Below, in pieces: positions 18,062 to 26,387 of a stretch of DNA of 64,000 bases. The translations under genes and the position numbers were made by a program. Every line of letters starts with the position of its first letter. The first letter of the stretch is position 1. The notes below the pieces were generated by a model. It worked only from the letters and a program-made list of their open reading frames with translations. It had not been told where the DNA came from and ran no database searches. The stretch comes from [Clostridium] clostridioforme AGR2157 (GTDB lineage Bacteria > Bacillota > Clostridia > Lachnospirales > Lachnospiraceae), in assembly GCF_000424325.1 (NCBI RefSeq), contig NZ_KE384163.1, positions 154,797-218,796 on the forward strand. Direction: 5' to 3'.

Positions 18062-18106
18062 AATCCGGCTTCGGAGCAGGAAAACTGTTCCCGGGTCGGA
18101 TTTTTT
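18062..18106 (+). terminator. Terminator after the YczE-like gene
   Basis: AATCCG (18062-18067) pairs with CGGATT (18097-18102) around an imperfect inner stem and is followed by a run of six T (18101-18106). Confidence 0.6.
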
Positions 18107-18309
18107 CATGATAGAGGTGCGTTTTCCCAGCCAGGGGACACCCTTACAAATGCAGGCGCAGAACCCTTCGATTTCCCCGAAGTAACCACAATCGATATTA
18201 CACGGAACATACCGGTCTTATTCCCCAGCAGTTCCAGACCGAGCAGGATATAGTCCGCCAGCAGCCGGTTGAATTCAGGTTTATTCGGGATCCCATAAGC
18301 AGTGCTCAC
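18106..18309 (-). other. Possible decayed coding fragment in the 18107-18437 gap
   Basis: A minus-strand reading from a GTG at 18309 gives STAYGIPNKPEFNRLLADYI and LLGLELLGNKTGMFRVISIV before turning nonsensical. The amino-acid texture looks protein-like but I recognise no family, and it lacks a ribosome site. It sits between a terminator and the glv promoter. The rest of this gap shows nothing else. Confidence 0.25.
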
Positions 18310-18437
18310 TTCACGCAGGGGCTTTCGTTCAGGATGGTCAGCGCCTATTGAACATCAAAAGATATGCTGTGAAAAAAATTACTTATATAGTTATAAACAA
18401 TAAAATGGGGGATTGATTTCAGAATATAAAGAAAATA

Positions 18438-18489
18438 TTTACACACACCGCAGAATTCACTATAATGCAGGCATCACATGAAATCATGT
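18438..18489 (+). promoter_or_regulatory. Promoter and palindromic operator of the alpha-glucoside operon
   Basis: TTTACA (18438-18443), 17-base spacer, TATAAT (18461-18466). Just downstream lies the inverted repeat ACATG-aaat-CATGT (18476-18489), placed where a repressor would block the start of transcription. ATGCAGGCAT overlapping the start point is a second small palindrome. The RpiR regulators encoded after the PTS gene are the obvious candidates to bind. Confidence 0.7.
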
Positions 18490-18517
18490 AAAAATGAAAA
18501 GAGGAAGGGCACTATTT

Positions 18518-19874
18518 ATGAAAGAATTCAATGTATGTATCGTCGGCGGCGGCAGCACCTATACCCTGGGATTTTTGAAATCCTTTGTCCGTCTGCGGGA
18601 GGAGTTCCCGCTGAAGAAGCTGGTACTGTTTGATATCGACCCGGAGCGCCAGGAGCCTATCGGCAAATACGGCGAGATCCTCTTCAGTGAGCGCTTCCCT
18701 GAGCTGGAGTTCTCCTACACCACCGACATCAACGAGGCGTACACCGGCATGGACTTCGTCTTTATGCAGATGCGGGCGGGCGGCCTGGACATGCGGGCCA
18801 AGGACGAGCACATCCCCTTGAGCATGGGCATGATCGGCCAGGAGACCTGCGGTGCCGGCGGCATGGCCTACGGCATGCGCTCCTGCGTGGACATGATCAA
18901 GGCTGTCCACGACATCCGCCGCCTGGCCCCCGCCGCCTGGATTCTCAACTACTCCAACCCCGCCGCCATTGTGGCCGAGGCTCTGCGCCGGGAGTTCCCC
19001 GGGGACAAGCGCCTGCTGAACATCTGCGACCAGCCCGAGAACGTGGTTCGCTCCTGCTCCCGCCTGCTGGGCTGCGACTGGGAGGACCTGGATCCCGTGT
19101 ACTTCGGTCTGAACCACTACGGCTGGTTCACCAACATGTACGACATGAAAACCGGCAAGGATCTGATGCCCGAGATCCGCAGGCGCATCAAGGAGAACGG
19201 TTTCCTGCCCCAGGACGCCGAGCAGCGGGACCAGTCCTGGCTGGATACCTATGGCATGGTTCAGACCATTATGAACGACTTCCCCGACTTCCTGCCCAAC
19301 ACCTATGACCAGTACTACCTCTACCCCGAGTACAAGGCCAGCCACCTCAACCCCGACTACACCCGGGCCGACGAGGTGAAGGAGGGTCTTCACTGAGTGC
19401 AGGGAGGTCATTGCCGCCGGCAAGCTGGGCGACCGCTTCGACGCCATCTCCGACGCCCACGCCGAGATGATGATAAAGGTTGCCGAGTCTATCGCCTTCA
19501 ACAAAAACGACCGCCATATTATTATCGTGGAGAACAACGGTGCCATCGCCAACATGCAGGATGACGCCATGGTGGAGGTGGCCTGCGAGCTGGGCGCCAA
19601 CGGTCCCCGGCCCTTGGGCGTGGGCAATATCCCCCAGTTCCACCTGGGCCTGCTGGTGAATCAGGTCTCCGTAGAGAAGCTGCTGGTGGACGCCTTCTTC
19701 GAGCACTCCTATCAGAAGGCCCTGGAGGCATTTACCCTCAGCCGCCTGGTGGGCGACGCCAAGAAAGCCCGCAAGGTGCTGGACGCCCTCATTGAGGCCA
19801 ACCAGGGCATGTGGCCTGAGCTGACTGATCCGAAGGGCAGAGCAAGAACAGAGAGAGTAAGAATCGGAGGTTAA
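18518..19874 (+). pseudogene. glvA: GH4 6-phospho-alpha-glucosidase, frameshifted
   Basis: GAGGAAGGG precedes the ATG at 18518. The first frame carries the NAD-binding VGGGSTYTLG, the metal Cys in NICDQPEN and His in FGLNHYGWF, all GH4 hallmarks, then stops at 19396 after DEVKEGLH. The second frame resumes at once with VFTECREVIAAGKLGDRFDA and the GH4 segment IIIVENNGAIANM, ending at 19874. Alignment by eye suggests a small deletion of a few codons plus a frame change at about 19387. Full length would be near 450 residues. GH4 enzymes split phosphorylated alpha-glucosides using NAD+ and Mn2+. GC-rich third positions set this gene and the PTS apart from their neighbours. A sequencing error is possible but would have to lose several codons. 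Confidence 0.85.
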
Positions 19875-19878
19875 AACG

Positions 19879-21939
19879 GTGCAAAAAAACAAGATTATGG
19901 ACTTCTTCTCCGCATTGGGACGAAGCCTTCTGATGCCCATCGCCGCCCTGGCGGCTTGCGGCATCTTCCTGGGCCTCTCCTCCGCGCTGATGAAGGCCCA
20001 GGTACAGGAGGCCTTGCCCCTCCTGACCCAGACCCACATCCACTTCGTCATCTACGTCATCAACAAGGTCTCCGGCGTGGTTTTCACCCTGATCCCTGTC
20101 TTGTTTGCTATCTCCATCGCCTTCGGCATGGTGAAGGAGGAGAAGGAGATCGCCGCTTTTGCGGGCTTCATCGGGTACTATACCTTCCTGGTGGCCTCCG
20201 CCGCCATGATCAACAGCGGCTTCGCAGATTTAAGCGCTCTGAAAATTTCCAACATCCTGGGTGTGGAGACCATGGACATGGGCGCGGTGGCCGGTATTGT
20301 CATAGGCCTAGTGGCGGCAAAGCTCCACGACAAGTATCACAAGATCACCTTCCCCGTGGCCATCTCCTTCTATGGCGGCAAGCGGTTTGTGGCCCTGGCG
20401 GTCATGCTGGCCTCCACGGTGGTGGGCCTGGTGGCACCCTTCGTCTGGACCCCAGTGTCCCTGGCCATTAACAGCCTGGGCGGAATCATCCAGGCCTCGG
20501 GCATCCTCGGCGTATTCGGCTACGGCTTCCTGGAGCGGTTGCTGATCCCCACCGGCCTGCACCATGTGCTCAACGGGATTTTCCGCACCACCGCCATCGG
20601 CGGCGTATACGAGGGGGTGGAGGGCTGCCTGAACATCTTCCTCCAGTTTGTGGACAAGGTGCCTCTCTCCGAGCTGGATCCCTTCACCATCTTCCTGGGC
20701 CAGGGCAAGATGCCCATGATGATGTTCGGACTGCCGGCGGCGGCGCTGGCCATCTACCAGACCTCCCCGGAGGAGAAAAAGCCCAAGGTCAAAGCCCTGA
20801 TGATTGCCGGCGTAGCAGCCAGCGTGGTGTCCGGCATCACCGAGCCTCTGGAGTTCTCCTTCATGTTCATTGCCCCCCAGCTCTTCCTGTTTCACGCGGT
20901 GATGGGAGGTCTGTCTTTCGCCCTCATGGCGGTGCTGAATGTCATCATCGGCAACACCGGCGGCGGCCTCATCGACTACCTGATCTGGGGCGTGTTCCAG
21001 CCCGGCTCCCACTGGTACTGGGTCATCGTGGTGGGCATCCCCTTCGCGCTCATCTATTACATCGTGTTCAAGCACTACCTGTCCAAGAAGAACATCTCCA
21101 TCGACGTGGCGGAGGACGAGGAGGAAGAGGACGCCTCCCTCAGCATGGATGAGCAGCAGAAGGTCAAGGCCTACCAGATCATCGAGGGCCTGGGCGGCGT
21201 GGAGAACATTGCCGCGGCCAACAACTGCCTGACCCGCCTGCGCGTGGATCTGGTTGACCCGTCCAAGGTGCGGGAGGACATCCTGAAGAAAACAGGCGCG
21301 TCCGGCTTCATCCGCCCCAGCGAGAAGCACATCCAGGTGGTCTACGGCCCTAAGGTGGAAGCCATTGCCGCCAATGTGCGCGAGTGCTTGAAGGCCGGCC
21401 CGGCGGCGAAGGCGTTCATGGAGAAGATGCCTGCGGCGGCGGATGCCGCTCCCGCGAAGGCGTCAAAGAAGGCCCCGGCCCAGAAGCTGGAGCTGAAGGC
21501 CCCGGTGGGCGGCAAGGTGCTGCCCATGAGCGAGGCAAAGGACGAGAATTTCGCCAATCTGATCCTGGGTGACGGCGTGGTGATCTGCCCCGCGGAGAAT
21601 GTGATCGTCGCCCCCTGCGACGGCGTGCTCACCCACTGCTCGGAGGACAACAAGCATGCCGTCGGCCTGCGCAGCGACAGCGGTCAGGAGGTCCTGATCC
21701 ATGTGGGCGTGGATACGGTGGCCCTGAACGGCGAGGGCTTTGAGCAGCTCAAAGCCGAGGGCGAGAAAATCAAGCTGGGCGAACCGATCCTTCGTTTCTC
21801 CAGAAAGTTCATCGAGTCGAAGAAGCTCTGTTCGGATGTCATGGTCATCCTCATTGAGGACGAGGACCCGGTGGTGGCGGAGTACGTCACCGGCATCACG
21901 GCGGAAGCGGGCAGAACCACGGTGGCGAAAATCGGATAA
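19879..21939 (+). CDS. PTS alpha-glucoside (maltose-type) transporter, fused EIICBA
   Basis: 686 residues. Domains in order: EIIC membrane domain (about 1-400, with the FGYGFLERLLIPTGLHHVLN and GITEPLEFSFMF signatures of the glucose/maltose superfamily), EIIB (about 430-515, phospho-Cys450 in NNCLTRLR) and EIIA (about 540-680, phospho-His608 in VLIHVGVDTV). It imports and phosphorylates an alpha-glucoside for the GH4 enzyme encoded 4 bases upstream. Start is GTG at 19879 with GGAGG 8 bases before it. Codon use is strongly GC-ending, unlike flanking genes, a sign of transfer from a higher-GC gut clostridium. Intact, unlike glvA. Confidence 0.92.
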   Translation: MQKNKIMDFFSALGRSLLMPIAALAACGIFLGLSSALMKAQVQEALPLLTQTHIHFVIYVINKVSGVVFTLIPVLFAISIAFGMVKEEKEIAAFAGFIGYYTFLVASAAMINSGFADLSALKISNILGVETMDMGAVAGIVIGLVAAKLHDKYHKITFPVAISFYGGKRFVALAVMLASTVVGLVAPFVWTPVSLAINSLGGIIQASGILGVFGYGFLERLLIPTGLHHVLNGIFRTTAIGGVYEGVEGCLNIFLQFVDKVPLSELDPFTIFLGQGKMPMMMFGLPAAALAIYQTSPEEKKPKVKALMIAGVAASVVSGITEPLEFSFMFIAPQLFLFHAVMGGLSFALMAVLNVIIGNTGGGLIDYLIWGVFQPGSHWYWVIVVGIPFALIYYIVFKHYLSKKNISIDVAEDEEEEDASLSMDEQQKVKAYQIIEGLGGVENIAAANNCLTRLRVDLVDPSKVREDILKKTGASGFIRPSEKHIQVVYGPKVEAIAANVRECLKAGPAAKAFMEKMPAAADAAPAKASKKAPAQKLELKAPVGGKVLPMSEAKDENFANLILGDGVVICPAENVIVAPCDGVLTHCSEDNKHAVGLRSDSGQEVLIHVGVDTVALNGEGFEQLKAEGEKIKLGEPILRFSRKFIESKKLCSDVMVILIEDEDPVVAEYVTGITAEAGRTTVAKIG

Positions 21940-22738
21940 AGCGGCAAACGGCGGACTCACGGTTCAGGAGTCCGCCGTTTCGGCTGTTTCGACTGGTTCC
22001 CGTTTTTTCTGCGCCGTCAGCTCGATGAGAATCTGGATTACGGTGAAAAATACGGGAATTGATATCCGTATGCTGGTATTCCTCGTTCAGATCGTTTGTA
22101 CAGACCGTAATGGTACTGTAGGGGATCAGAGAAGATTCCCGGTTGCTGGTAAGCAGAACCGTAGTCAGCCCCCGCTTCTTTGCCACCTCAAAGGGCCGCA
22201 AATACCGCTCCCCGCGTCCTCTGGCGGTCATGACCAGGAGGACTGCGTTATCGTTCATGTTTTGAACCAATCCGTTGAGCTGGTTCTCCCATTCGATCAG
22301 AATAGAGGCATAATCCAAAGAATTGAGTACGATTTGCAGGTATCTGGCCGGGAGGGCGCTGAGATTGGTCCCGTAGATATACAGAGGCCGGTTGGAGGTC
22401 AGCAGCTCCGTGATTTCCTCCAGCTGCCGGATATTCAGGGCGGCAATGCTGTCTTGAAAGCGCGCCATGCTGCGGCTGATGTACTCATCAGCGTAGAAGG
22501 GCGCCATTTTGCCTGCGCGCAGCTCGCTGCGCAGCAGGTACTTAAAATCGTTGTAGCCGCTGAGCCCAAGCTTTTGACAGAAGCGGACAATCGTAGCATT
22601 AGAAGTGTATAACTGTGCGCAAAGATCGCTCAGCGTCATATGTATGACAGCAGAGGAATATTCCTCAAAATAAGATAAGATTATTTTTTCAGTTTCCGTT
22701 AGTGGGAGCTGATGGGCTTTTTCAAATAGTGAGAGCAT
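21896..22738 (-). CDS. RpiR-family regulator (HTH + SIS), frameshifted near its 3' end
   Basis: Start ATG 22738 with GGAGGA upstream. Residues 1-80 form the RpiR HTH (TSNATIVRFCQKLGLSGYND), followed by a SIS sugar-phosphate-binding domain (YIYGTNLSALPARYLQIV). After DINSRIF the frame as read gives nonsense (HRNPDSHRADG). Adding one base to the A5 run at 22046-22050 restores FTVIQILIELTAQKKREP and a stop at 21964-21966, inside the loop of the terminator shared with the PTS gene. So either a one-base homopolymer error or a real late frameshift. It should control the glv operon by sensing a sugar phosphate. It overlaps the upstream RpiR gene by 17 bases. Confidence 0.8.
   Translation of the reverse strand: MLSLFEKAHQLPLTETEKIILSYFEEYSSAVIHMTLSDLCAQLYTSNATIVRFCQKLGLSGYNDFKYLLRSELRAGKMAPFYADEYISRSMARFQDSIAALNIRQLEEITELLTSNRPLYIYGTNLSALPARYLQIVLNSLDYASILIEWENQLNGLVQNMNDNAVLLVMTARGRGERYLRPFEVAKKRGLTTVLLTSNRESSLIPYSTITVCTNDLNEEYQHTDINSRIFHRNPDSHRADGAEKTGTSRNSRNGGLLNRESAVCRFIRFSPPWFCPLPP
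21946..21980. terminator. Bidirectional terminator between PTS and RpiR genes
   Basis: A 13-bp perfect stem (21946-21958 with 21968-21980), 9-base loop, between two convergent genes. Confidence 0.75.
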
Positions 22739-23543
22739 CTCTCTGGTCCTCCTGATTGCCGCATACCGGAGTCTGATGGCGCAGATAACATTGGATAATG
22801 GTATTGATGACAAAAAAGATAGGAAGCCGGGATGTGAACTCCGCTCCCAGGTTTTCCCGTTGGTTGGTGAAAAAACGGAAGCTGACATCCGCCAAGTCCG
22901 CAACCTCGTTGCTGGTGTAGGGGGAGATGGAGAGAATCGGGATACCGCTGGCGTTGGCAATTTTTCCTAGACGGATAGTAGTGGGATACTTGCCTGAGGT
23001 ACTGATGAGAATCAGGAGAGATTCCTGGGAGCAATTCCGCAGGATATGCTCAAACATCTTTACGGATTCGATAAAATAGACCTCCTGCCGCCCGATGGAC
23101 AGCAGCAGTTTTTCAAAATATTCCACCGCCACAGAAGTTAGTCCTCCCGGCGACCAGAGGTAGATGGGACAGCCGCTCTCTAAGTATCGGAACGTCTGAT
23201 TGAGCTGTTCTTCCTGTATCAGCTTGGATGTAGCCTGGATGTTGGAGCTGAGGGTGTCAATCATCATCCCGGTACTGAAATTCCGGCTGCTGTGGGAGGA
23301 AATGTCTTCTCCTTTCCGCCGCTGTTCTGCCCGCAGTGCATATTTGAATTCCGAAAAGCCGGAGTAGCCCAGCTTTTTGCAGAAACGCAGAACCGTGGCG
23401 GGTGAGTAGGAGACGCGATTCGACAAATCCTGGATGCTCAGCTCCATAAGCTCATCCGTGTTCTCATAGGCATATTTCAGAATATTCAGTTCCGGACGGC
23501 TCAGGCTTTTGATGATTTGATCATTCAAATGCAGAGTAATCAT
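22722..23543 (-). CDS. RpiR-family transcription regulator (HTH + SIS)
   Basis: 273 residues from the ATG at 23543 (GAGG about 10 bases upstream; the reading back to 23588 has no site). The HTH spans about 15-75 (VSYSPATVLRFCKKLGYSGF) and the SIS domain about 105-245 (IYLWSPGGLTSVAVEYFEKL, ILISTSGKYPTTIRLGKIAN). RpiR proteins bind DNA through the HTH and sense phosphosugars through SIS. It is upstream of, and overlaps, a second RpiR gene; the two share only general similarity, so this is an old tandem pair, perhaps acting as a heteromer on the alpha-glucoside operon. Confidence 0.88.
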   Translation of the reverse strand: MITLHLNDQIIKSLSRPELNILKYAYENTDELMELSIQDLSNRVSYSPATVLRFCKKLGYSGFSEFKYALRAEQRRKGEDISSHSSRNFSTGMMIDTLSSNIQATSKLIQEEQLNQTFRYLESGCPIYLWSPGGLTSVAVEYFEKLLLSIGRQEVYFIESVKMFEHILRNCSQESLLILISTSGKYPTTIRLGKIANASGIPILSISPYTSNEVADLADVSFRFFTNQRENLGAEFTSRLPIFFVINTIIQCYLRHQTPVCGNQEDQRDALTI

Positions 23544-23829
23544 AGATATAAACCTCACTGTATCTTTCCTTGGCAAAAAGTATAGCAAAAGTTGTTTTGG
23601 TTTTCAATACGCTTTTTCTGCTAGAGACAAGAGCCCAATATCCAAATCTTACATTCCCCCTTGACAATAGCTTTATAAAAATCACTTTGATAGTTTAATG
23701 CTAAATCGTCCATACATCTTCCTCGTTCCGATAGTCTGTTTGGACAATTATATCATGGAATATATTCAAAATGAAGATGTATTTTTTCATTCAAGGGAAT
23801 ATTTATAAAAAATCAAGTATATTGGCTAA
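23544..23829. other. Gene-free AT-rich stretch upstream of the RpiR pair
   Basis: 286 bases that should contain the minus-strand promoter of the two RpiR genes. I see no coding and no confident promoter call. Confidence 0.4.
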
Positions 23830-23856
23830 GGGCAGACATTTGTTCTGTCCTTTTTT
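23830..23856 (+). terminator. Orphan terminator-like hairpin
   Basis: GGGCAGA (23830-23836) pairs with TCTGTCC (23844-23850, one G-U), followed by six T. No intact plus-strand gene precedes it, so it probably belongs to a deleted gene. Confidence 0.5.
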
Positions 23857-24060
23857 ATTGCACTATCGTATCAATAAGCGTTTCTAATGCACTTACTACA
23901 TTTTGATATAGTAAGGGTTCGTCAATATAGAGTATATCAGACCACGCACAAAATTCGTCATAAAATTCTGTCAATTCTTCTTTTATTTCTGTATAATTCG
24001 GTGGTTCAAGGTCTGAAGGATTAACCGCTGGCTGCGGCTGAAATACAATTGCCAAAATTA
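23855..24060 (-). pseudogene. C-terminal fragment of an unrecognised gene
   Basis: A minus-strand reading ends with NYTEIKEELTEFYDEFCAWS and ILYIDEPLLYQNVVSALETL before TAA. The texture is clearly protein-like (acidic, aromatic), but upstream of about 24060 it runs into another fragment on the opposite strand. I do not recognise the family. Confidence 0.35.
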
Positions 24061-24159
24061 GACGGATACGATTCGGTTCGCAGATATCTGCAGGATGCCA
24101 TAAGACCACCCAAAACGTTAAGGGACTGGCTGGTGTTCTATGAGGCTGTCACAGGTTAG
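24061..24159 (+). pseudogene. C-terminal fragment of a possible mobile-element protein
   Basis: 32 codons, DGYDSVRRYLQDAIRPPKTL then RDWLVFYEAVTG and TAG at 24157-24159. The tail looks like the end of a DNA-binding or mobilisation protein, but I cannot name the family. It has no start and abuts two other gene fragments. Confidence 0.3.
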
Positions 24160-24489
24160 AGATTTTATAGAAAATATAAAAAAGAATTGGACATAATAAA
24201 CTTCTATCATAACATACGGATTAAAAAAGCAGGTTTAACTGATATGGGATATCAAATTTCAAATAGCTGTATATCATGTGGAAAATGTAAAATGATATGT
24301 CCGGCAAAAAATATAGAAATAATAAATGGATTTCCCAGCTTTCAACATCGTTGTCAACAATGCATGGCATGTATACAGTTATGTCCTCAAAATGCAATTA
24401 ATTATAAGAATAAAACGCAAAAAAGGCAGCGTTACCACAATCCCAATATATCAATTCAGGATTTAATTCATTTACAAAATAATGATTAA
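24160..24489 (+). pseudogene. EFR1-family ferredoxin, 5'-truncated (flavodoxin domain missing)
   Basis: Coding begins right after the previous fragment's stop and reads through RFYRKYKKELDIINFYHNIR into two 4Fe-4S motifs, CISCGKCKMICP and CQQCMACIQLCP, and ends NPNISIQDLIHLQNND. The motif order and C-terminal tail match EFR1 proteins, which normally carry a flavodoxin-like domain of about 150 residues in front. A TTG at 24187 could start a 100-residue ferredoxin, but there is no ribosome site. Probably inactive, although the cluster-binding cysteines are complete. Confidence 0.65.
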
Positions 24490-24588
24490 AGAATATGAAT
24501 CTTGTGTGTATATGAGAACGAAATAAATTTTATGTTTGAAGGTATTTGGTTTCATAAAATCAAAAGCAAAATCAAAAGCAAAAGACTA

Positions 24589-24619
24589 TTGACTTTGACG
24601 TTCCGTCATACCGTAGAAT
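24589..24619 (+). promoter_or_regulatory. MerR-type promoter with 19-bp spacer and perfect dyad
   Basis: TTGACT (24589-24594), 19-base spacer, TAGAAT (24614-24619). The spacer contains TGACG-TTC-CGTCA (24596-24608), a perfect inverted repeat. An over-long spacer with the activator dyad inside it is the classic MerR-family geometry, and a MerR gene is the second gene of this transcript, so autoregulation is likely. Confidence 0.75.
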
Positions 24620-24652
24620 AAAGTTACCAACTATTGAAAGGAAGTACGAAAC

Positions 24653-25576
24653 ATGAGCATTATTAAAGTACAGCCGGTTCGTTCTGACGGGGTCTATAAA
24701 AAAATTATGGAGGCTCCGTTTTGCAAAAAGAACGATATTTACCGTTATGAAATGATGAAGCCTTTTGAAAAGAAATGGGCCTGCTACAATGTGCCAATGA
24801 AGGCTGTACAACCGAATGGCTATGATGTCATTATGGCAAGTGGTATGTTGGGCTTTCTTCTGCCAGAAAAAATTGATGAAAAATCGGCGGAAAGCATTAT
24901 CCTACTAAGAGACAACCAATTTTGGAACAACTGCCAAAAATCAATCGAGCGTTCTTTAAAGTGTTTTACTGATGCAGAAATTGAGTTGCCAATAAAAGAA
25001 TATCTCTACACCATTTTGCTGGCTGATCCAGAAAACCCTTATTCGATTATGAATGACAATTACTGTGGTGATGGCGGTATTCCCGGATACATTTTTACAT
25101 GGCTTGTTCCATCTGAACACACAAAGCGCAGACTTCCCGTAGCGTTGGCACATGAAACAAATCATAACGTCCGTTTCCAGTTTATTAAATGGCACAATGA
25201 TATTACTCTTGCTGAAATGATGATTAGTGAGGGCCTTGCTGAAAACTTTGCTACCTACCTATATGGTGAGGAAAATGTTGGGCCGTGGGTAAGCAAGACA
25301 GATATGGAAACTTTGAATGGATATATCAAGCCTATCATAAGGGAAGGTCTTGATGTGCAGGGCTTAGATAACCTGACAGCATATCTATATGGTGATGAAA
25401 TGGCAAAAATGCAAAACTATTTTCCTGTTGGTTTGCCCTATTGCGCTGGATATGCCTGTGGCTATCATATGATAAAATATTATTTACAAAAGACGGGTAA
25501 ATCTATCATTGAAGCTACTCTAACACCCGCTGAAGAAATACTGAAAGAAGTGGAGGAATTTTGGAATGAGGTCTGA
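24653..25576 (+). CDS. DUF2268-type putative zinc metallopeptidase
   Basis: 307 residues, no signal peptide. The zinc-binding HExxH is HETNH (H167, E168, H171), followed about 35 residues on by SEGLAENFATYLYGE, whose Glu is the likely third ligand. This is the DUF2268/YjaZ-like layout. The substrate is unknown. AAAGGAAG lies 8 bases before the ATG. The stop overlaps the start of the MerR gene by 11 bases, so the enzyme and its regulator are coexpressed from one MerR-type promoter. Confidence 0.8.
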   Translation: MSIIKVQPVRSDGVYKKIMEAPFCKKNDIYRYEMMKPFEKKWACYNVPMKAVQPNGYDVIMASGMLGFLLPEKIDEKSAESIILLRDNQFWNNCQKSIERSLKCFTDAEIELPIKEYLYTILLADPENPYSIMNDNYCGDGGIPGYIFTWLVPSEHTKRRLPVALAHETNHNVRFQFIKWHNDITLAEMMISEGLAENFATYLYGEENVGPWVSKTDMETLNGYIKPIIREGLDVQGLDNLTAYLYGDEMAKMQNYFPVGLPYCAGYACGYHMIKYYLQKTGKSIIEATLTPAEEILKEVEEFWNEV

Positions 25577-26330
25577 AAAAATGACAGTACATGAAGTTGC
25601 AAAGCTAACCGGCATTACGATACGGGCACTACATTACTATGATGAAATTGGCTTACTGGAACCCGCCAAGGCAGATAAAACAAAATATCGTTTGTATACT
25701 GAAAATGATTTAGAAAAACTACAACAGATTTTGTTTTACCGCGAAGTAGGCTTTTCATTAAAAGAGATCAAAGAACTGTTATCGGCACCTGCATATAGTA
25801 AACGAGAAGCATTAGAAAGACATTCAGAATTGCTTAAACTTAGAAAAAAGAAAATAGAGGAACTTATCTGTTTAGTTAATGATACTTTGGCTGGAAAAAC
25901 CGACTATTCCTTTACGGCATTTTCTAACTCTGAAATTTCCGCTCTACAAGAGAAATATAGAAATGAGGTCATTGAGCGTTGGGGTAGTACACATGAGTAT
26001 CAAGAATTTTCTACATTATTTTCAGCCAAGGCCGAAAAAGAAAGGAACCAAAAATGGAACGATTTTCTGATACGTTCCCAGGACATTTTTGAACGGTTGG
26101 CTGAATTCCAAGGTGAAGAACCTACATTACCTGCTGTTCAATCCATTGTTATCGAATGGCAGGAGTATATTTCTGAAAACTTCTACCCTTGCTCGGATGA
26201 TATGTTGATGTGCTTGGGCGAAGTCTATCAAACTGATAAACGATTTTCGGACTATATCAATAGATTTGCCACATGGAATATCGCGGAGTTTTTCGGAGAG
26301 GCAATTAAAGCACATTGTCGTAATAAATAA
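25566..26330 (+). CDS. MerR-family regulator with TipA-like effector domain
   Basis: 254 residues. The N-terminal MerR winged helix is typical (VHEVAKLTGITIRALHYYDE, then YRLYTENDLEKLQQI). A helical linker (about 85-110) leads to a C-terminal TipAS-like effector domain of about 130 residues (ALQEKYRNEVIERWGS; FYPCSDDMLMCLGEVYQTD), which in relatives binds peptide or macrocyclic ligands. Start ATG 25566 has GGAGG 9 bases upstream; an in-frame ATG at 25581 is the alternative. Partner of the upstream metallopeptidase. Confidence 0.9.
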   Translation: MRSEKMTVHEVAKLTGITIRALHYYDEIGLLEPAKADKTKYRLYTENDLEKLQQILFYREVGFSLKEIKELLSAPAYSKREALERHSELLKLRKKKIEELICLVNDTLAGKTDYSFTAFSNSEISALQEKYRNEVIERWGSTHEYQEFSTLFSAKAEKERNQKWNDFLIRSQDIFERLAEFQGEEPTLPAVQSIVIEWQEYISENFYPCSDDMLMCLGEVYQTDKRFSDYINRFATWNIAEFFGEAIKAHCRNK

Positions 26331-26387
26331 TAATCTATAACCAGGATAATCCCGGGTGAGAATACCTACTTGTCTGGAGTTATAAAA

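Noticed and set aside
18512-19627. 371-codon minus-strand reading antisense to the GH4 gene
   Set aside because: Product of GC-ending codon bias (Val/Gly/His-rich); GH4 motifs are on the plus strand.
20308-21330. 340-codon minus-strand reading antisense to the PTS gene
   Set aside because: Same GC-bias artefact; the EIICBA frame is complete with all active-site residues.
24560-24588. Tandem ATCAAAAGCAAA repeats
   Set aside because: Two imperfect AT-rich units just before the MerR promoter; likely slippage, no further support for a function.
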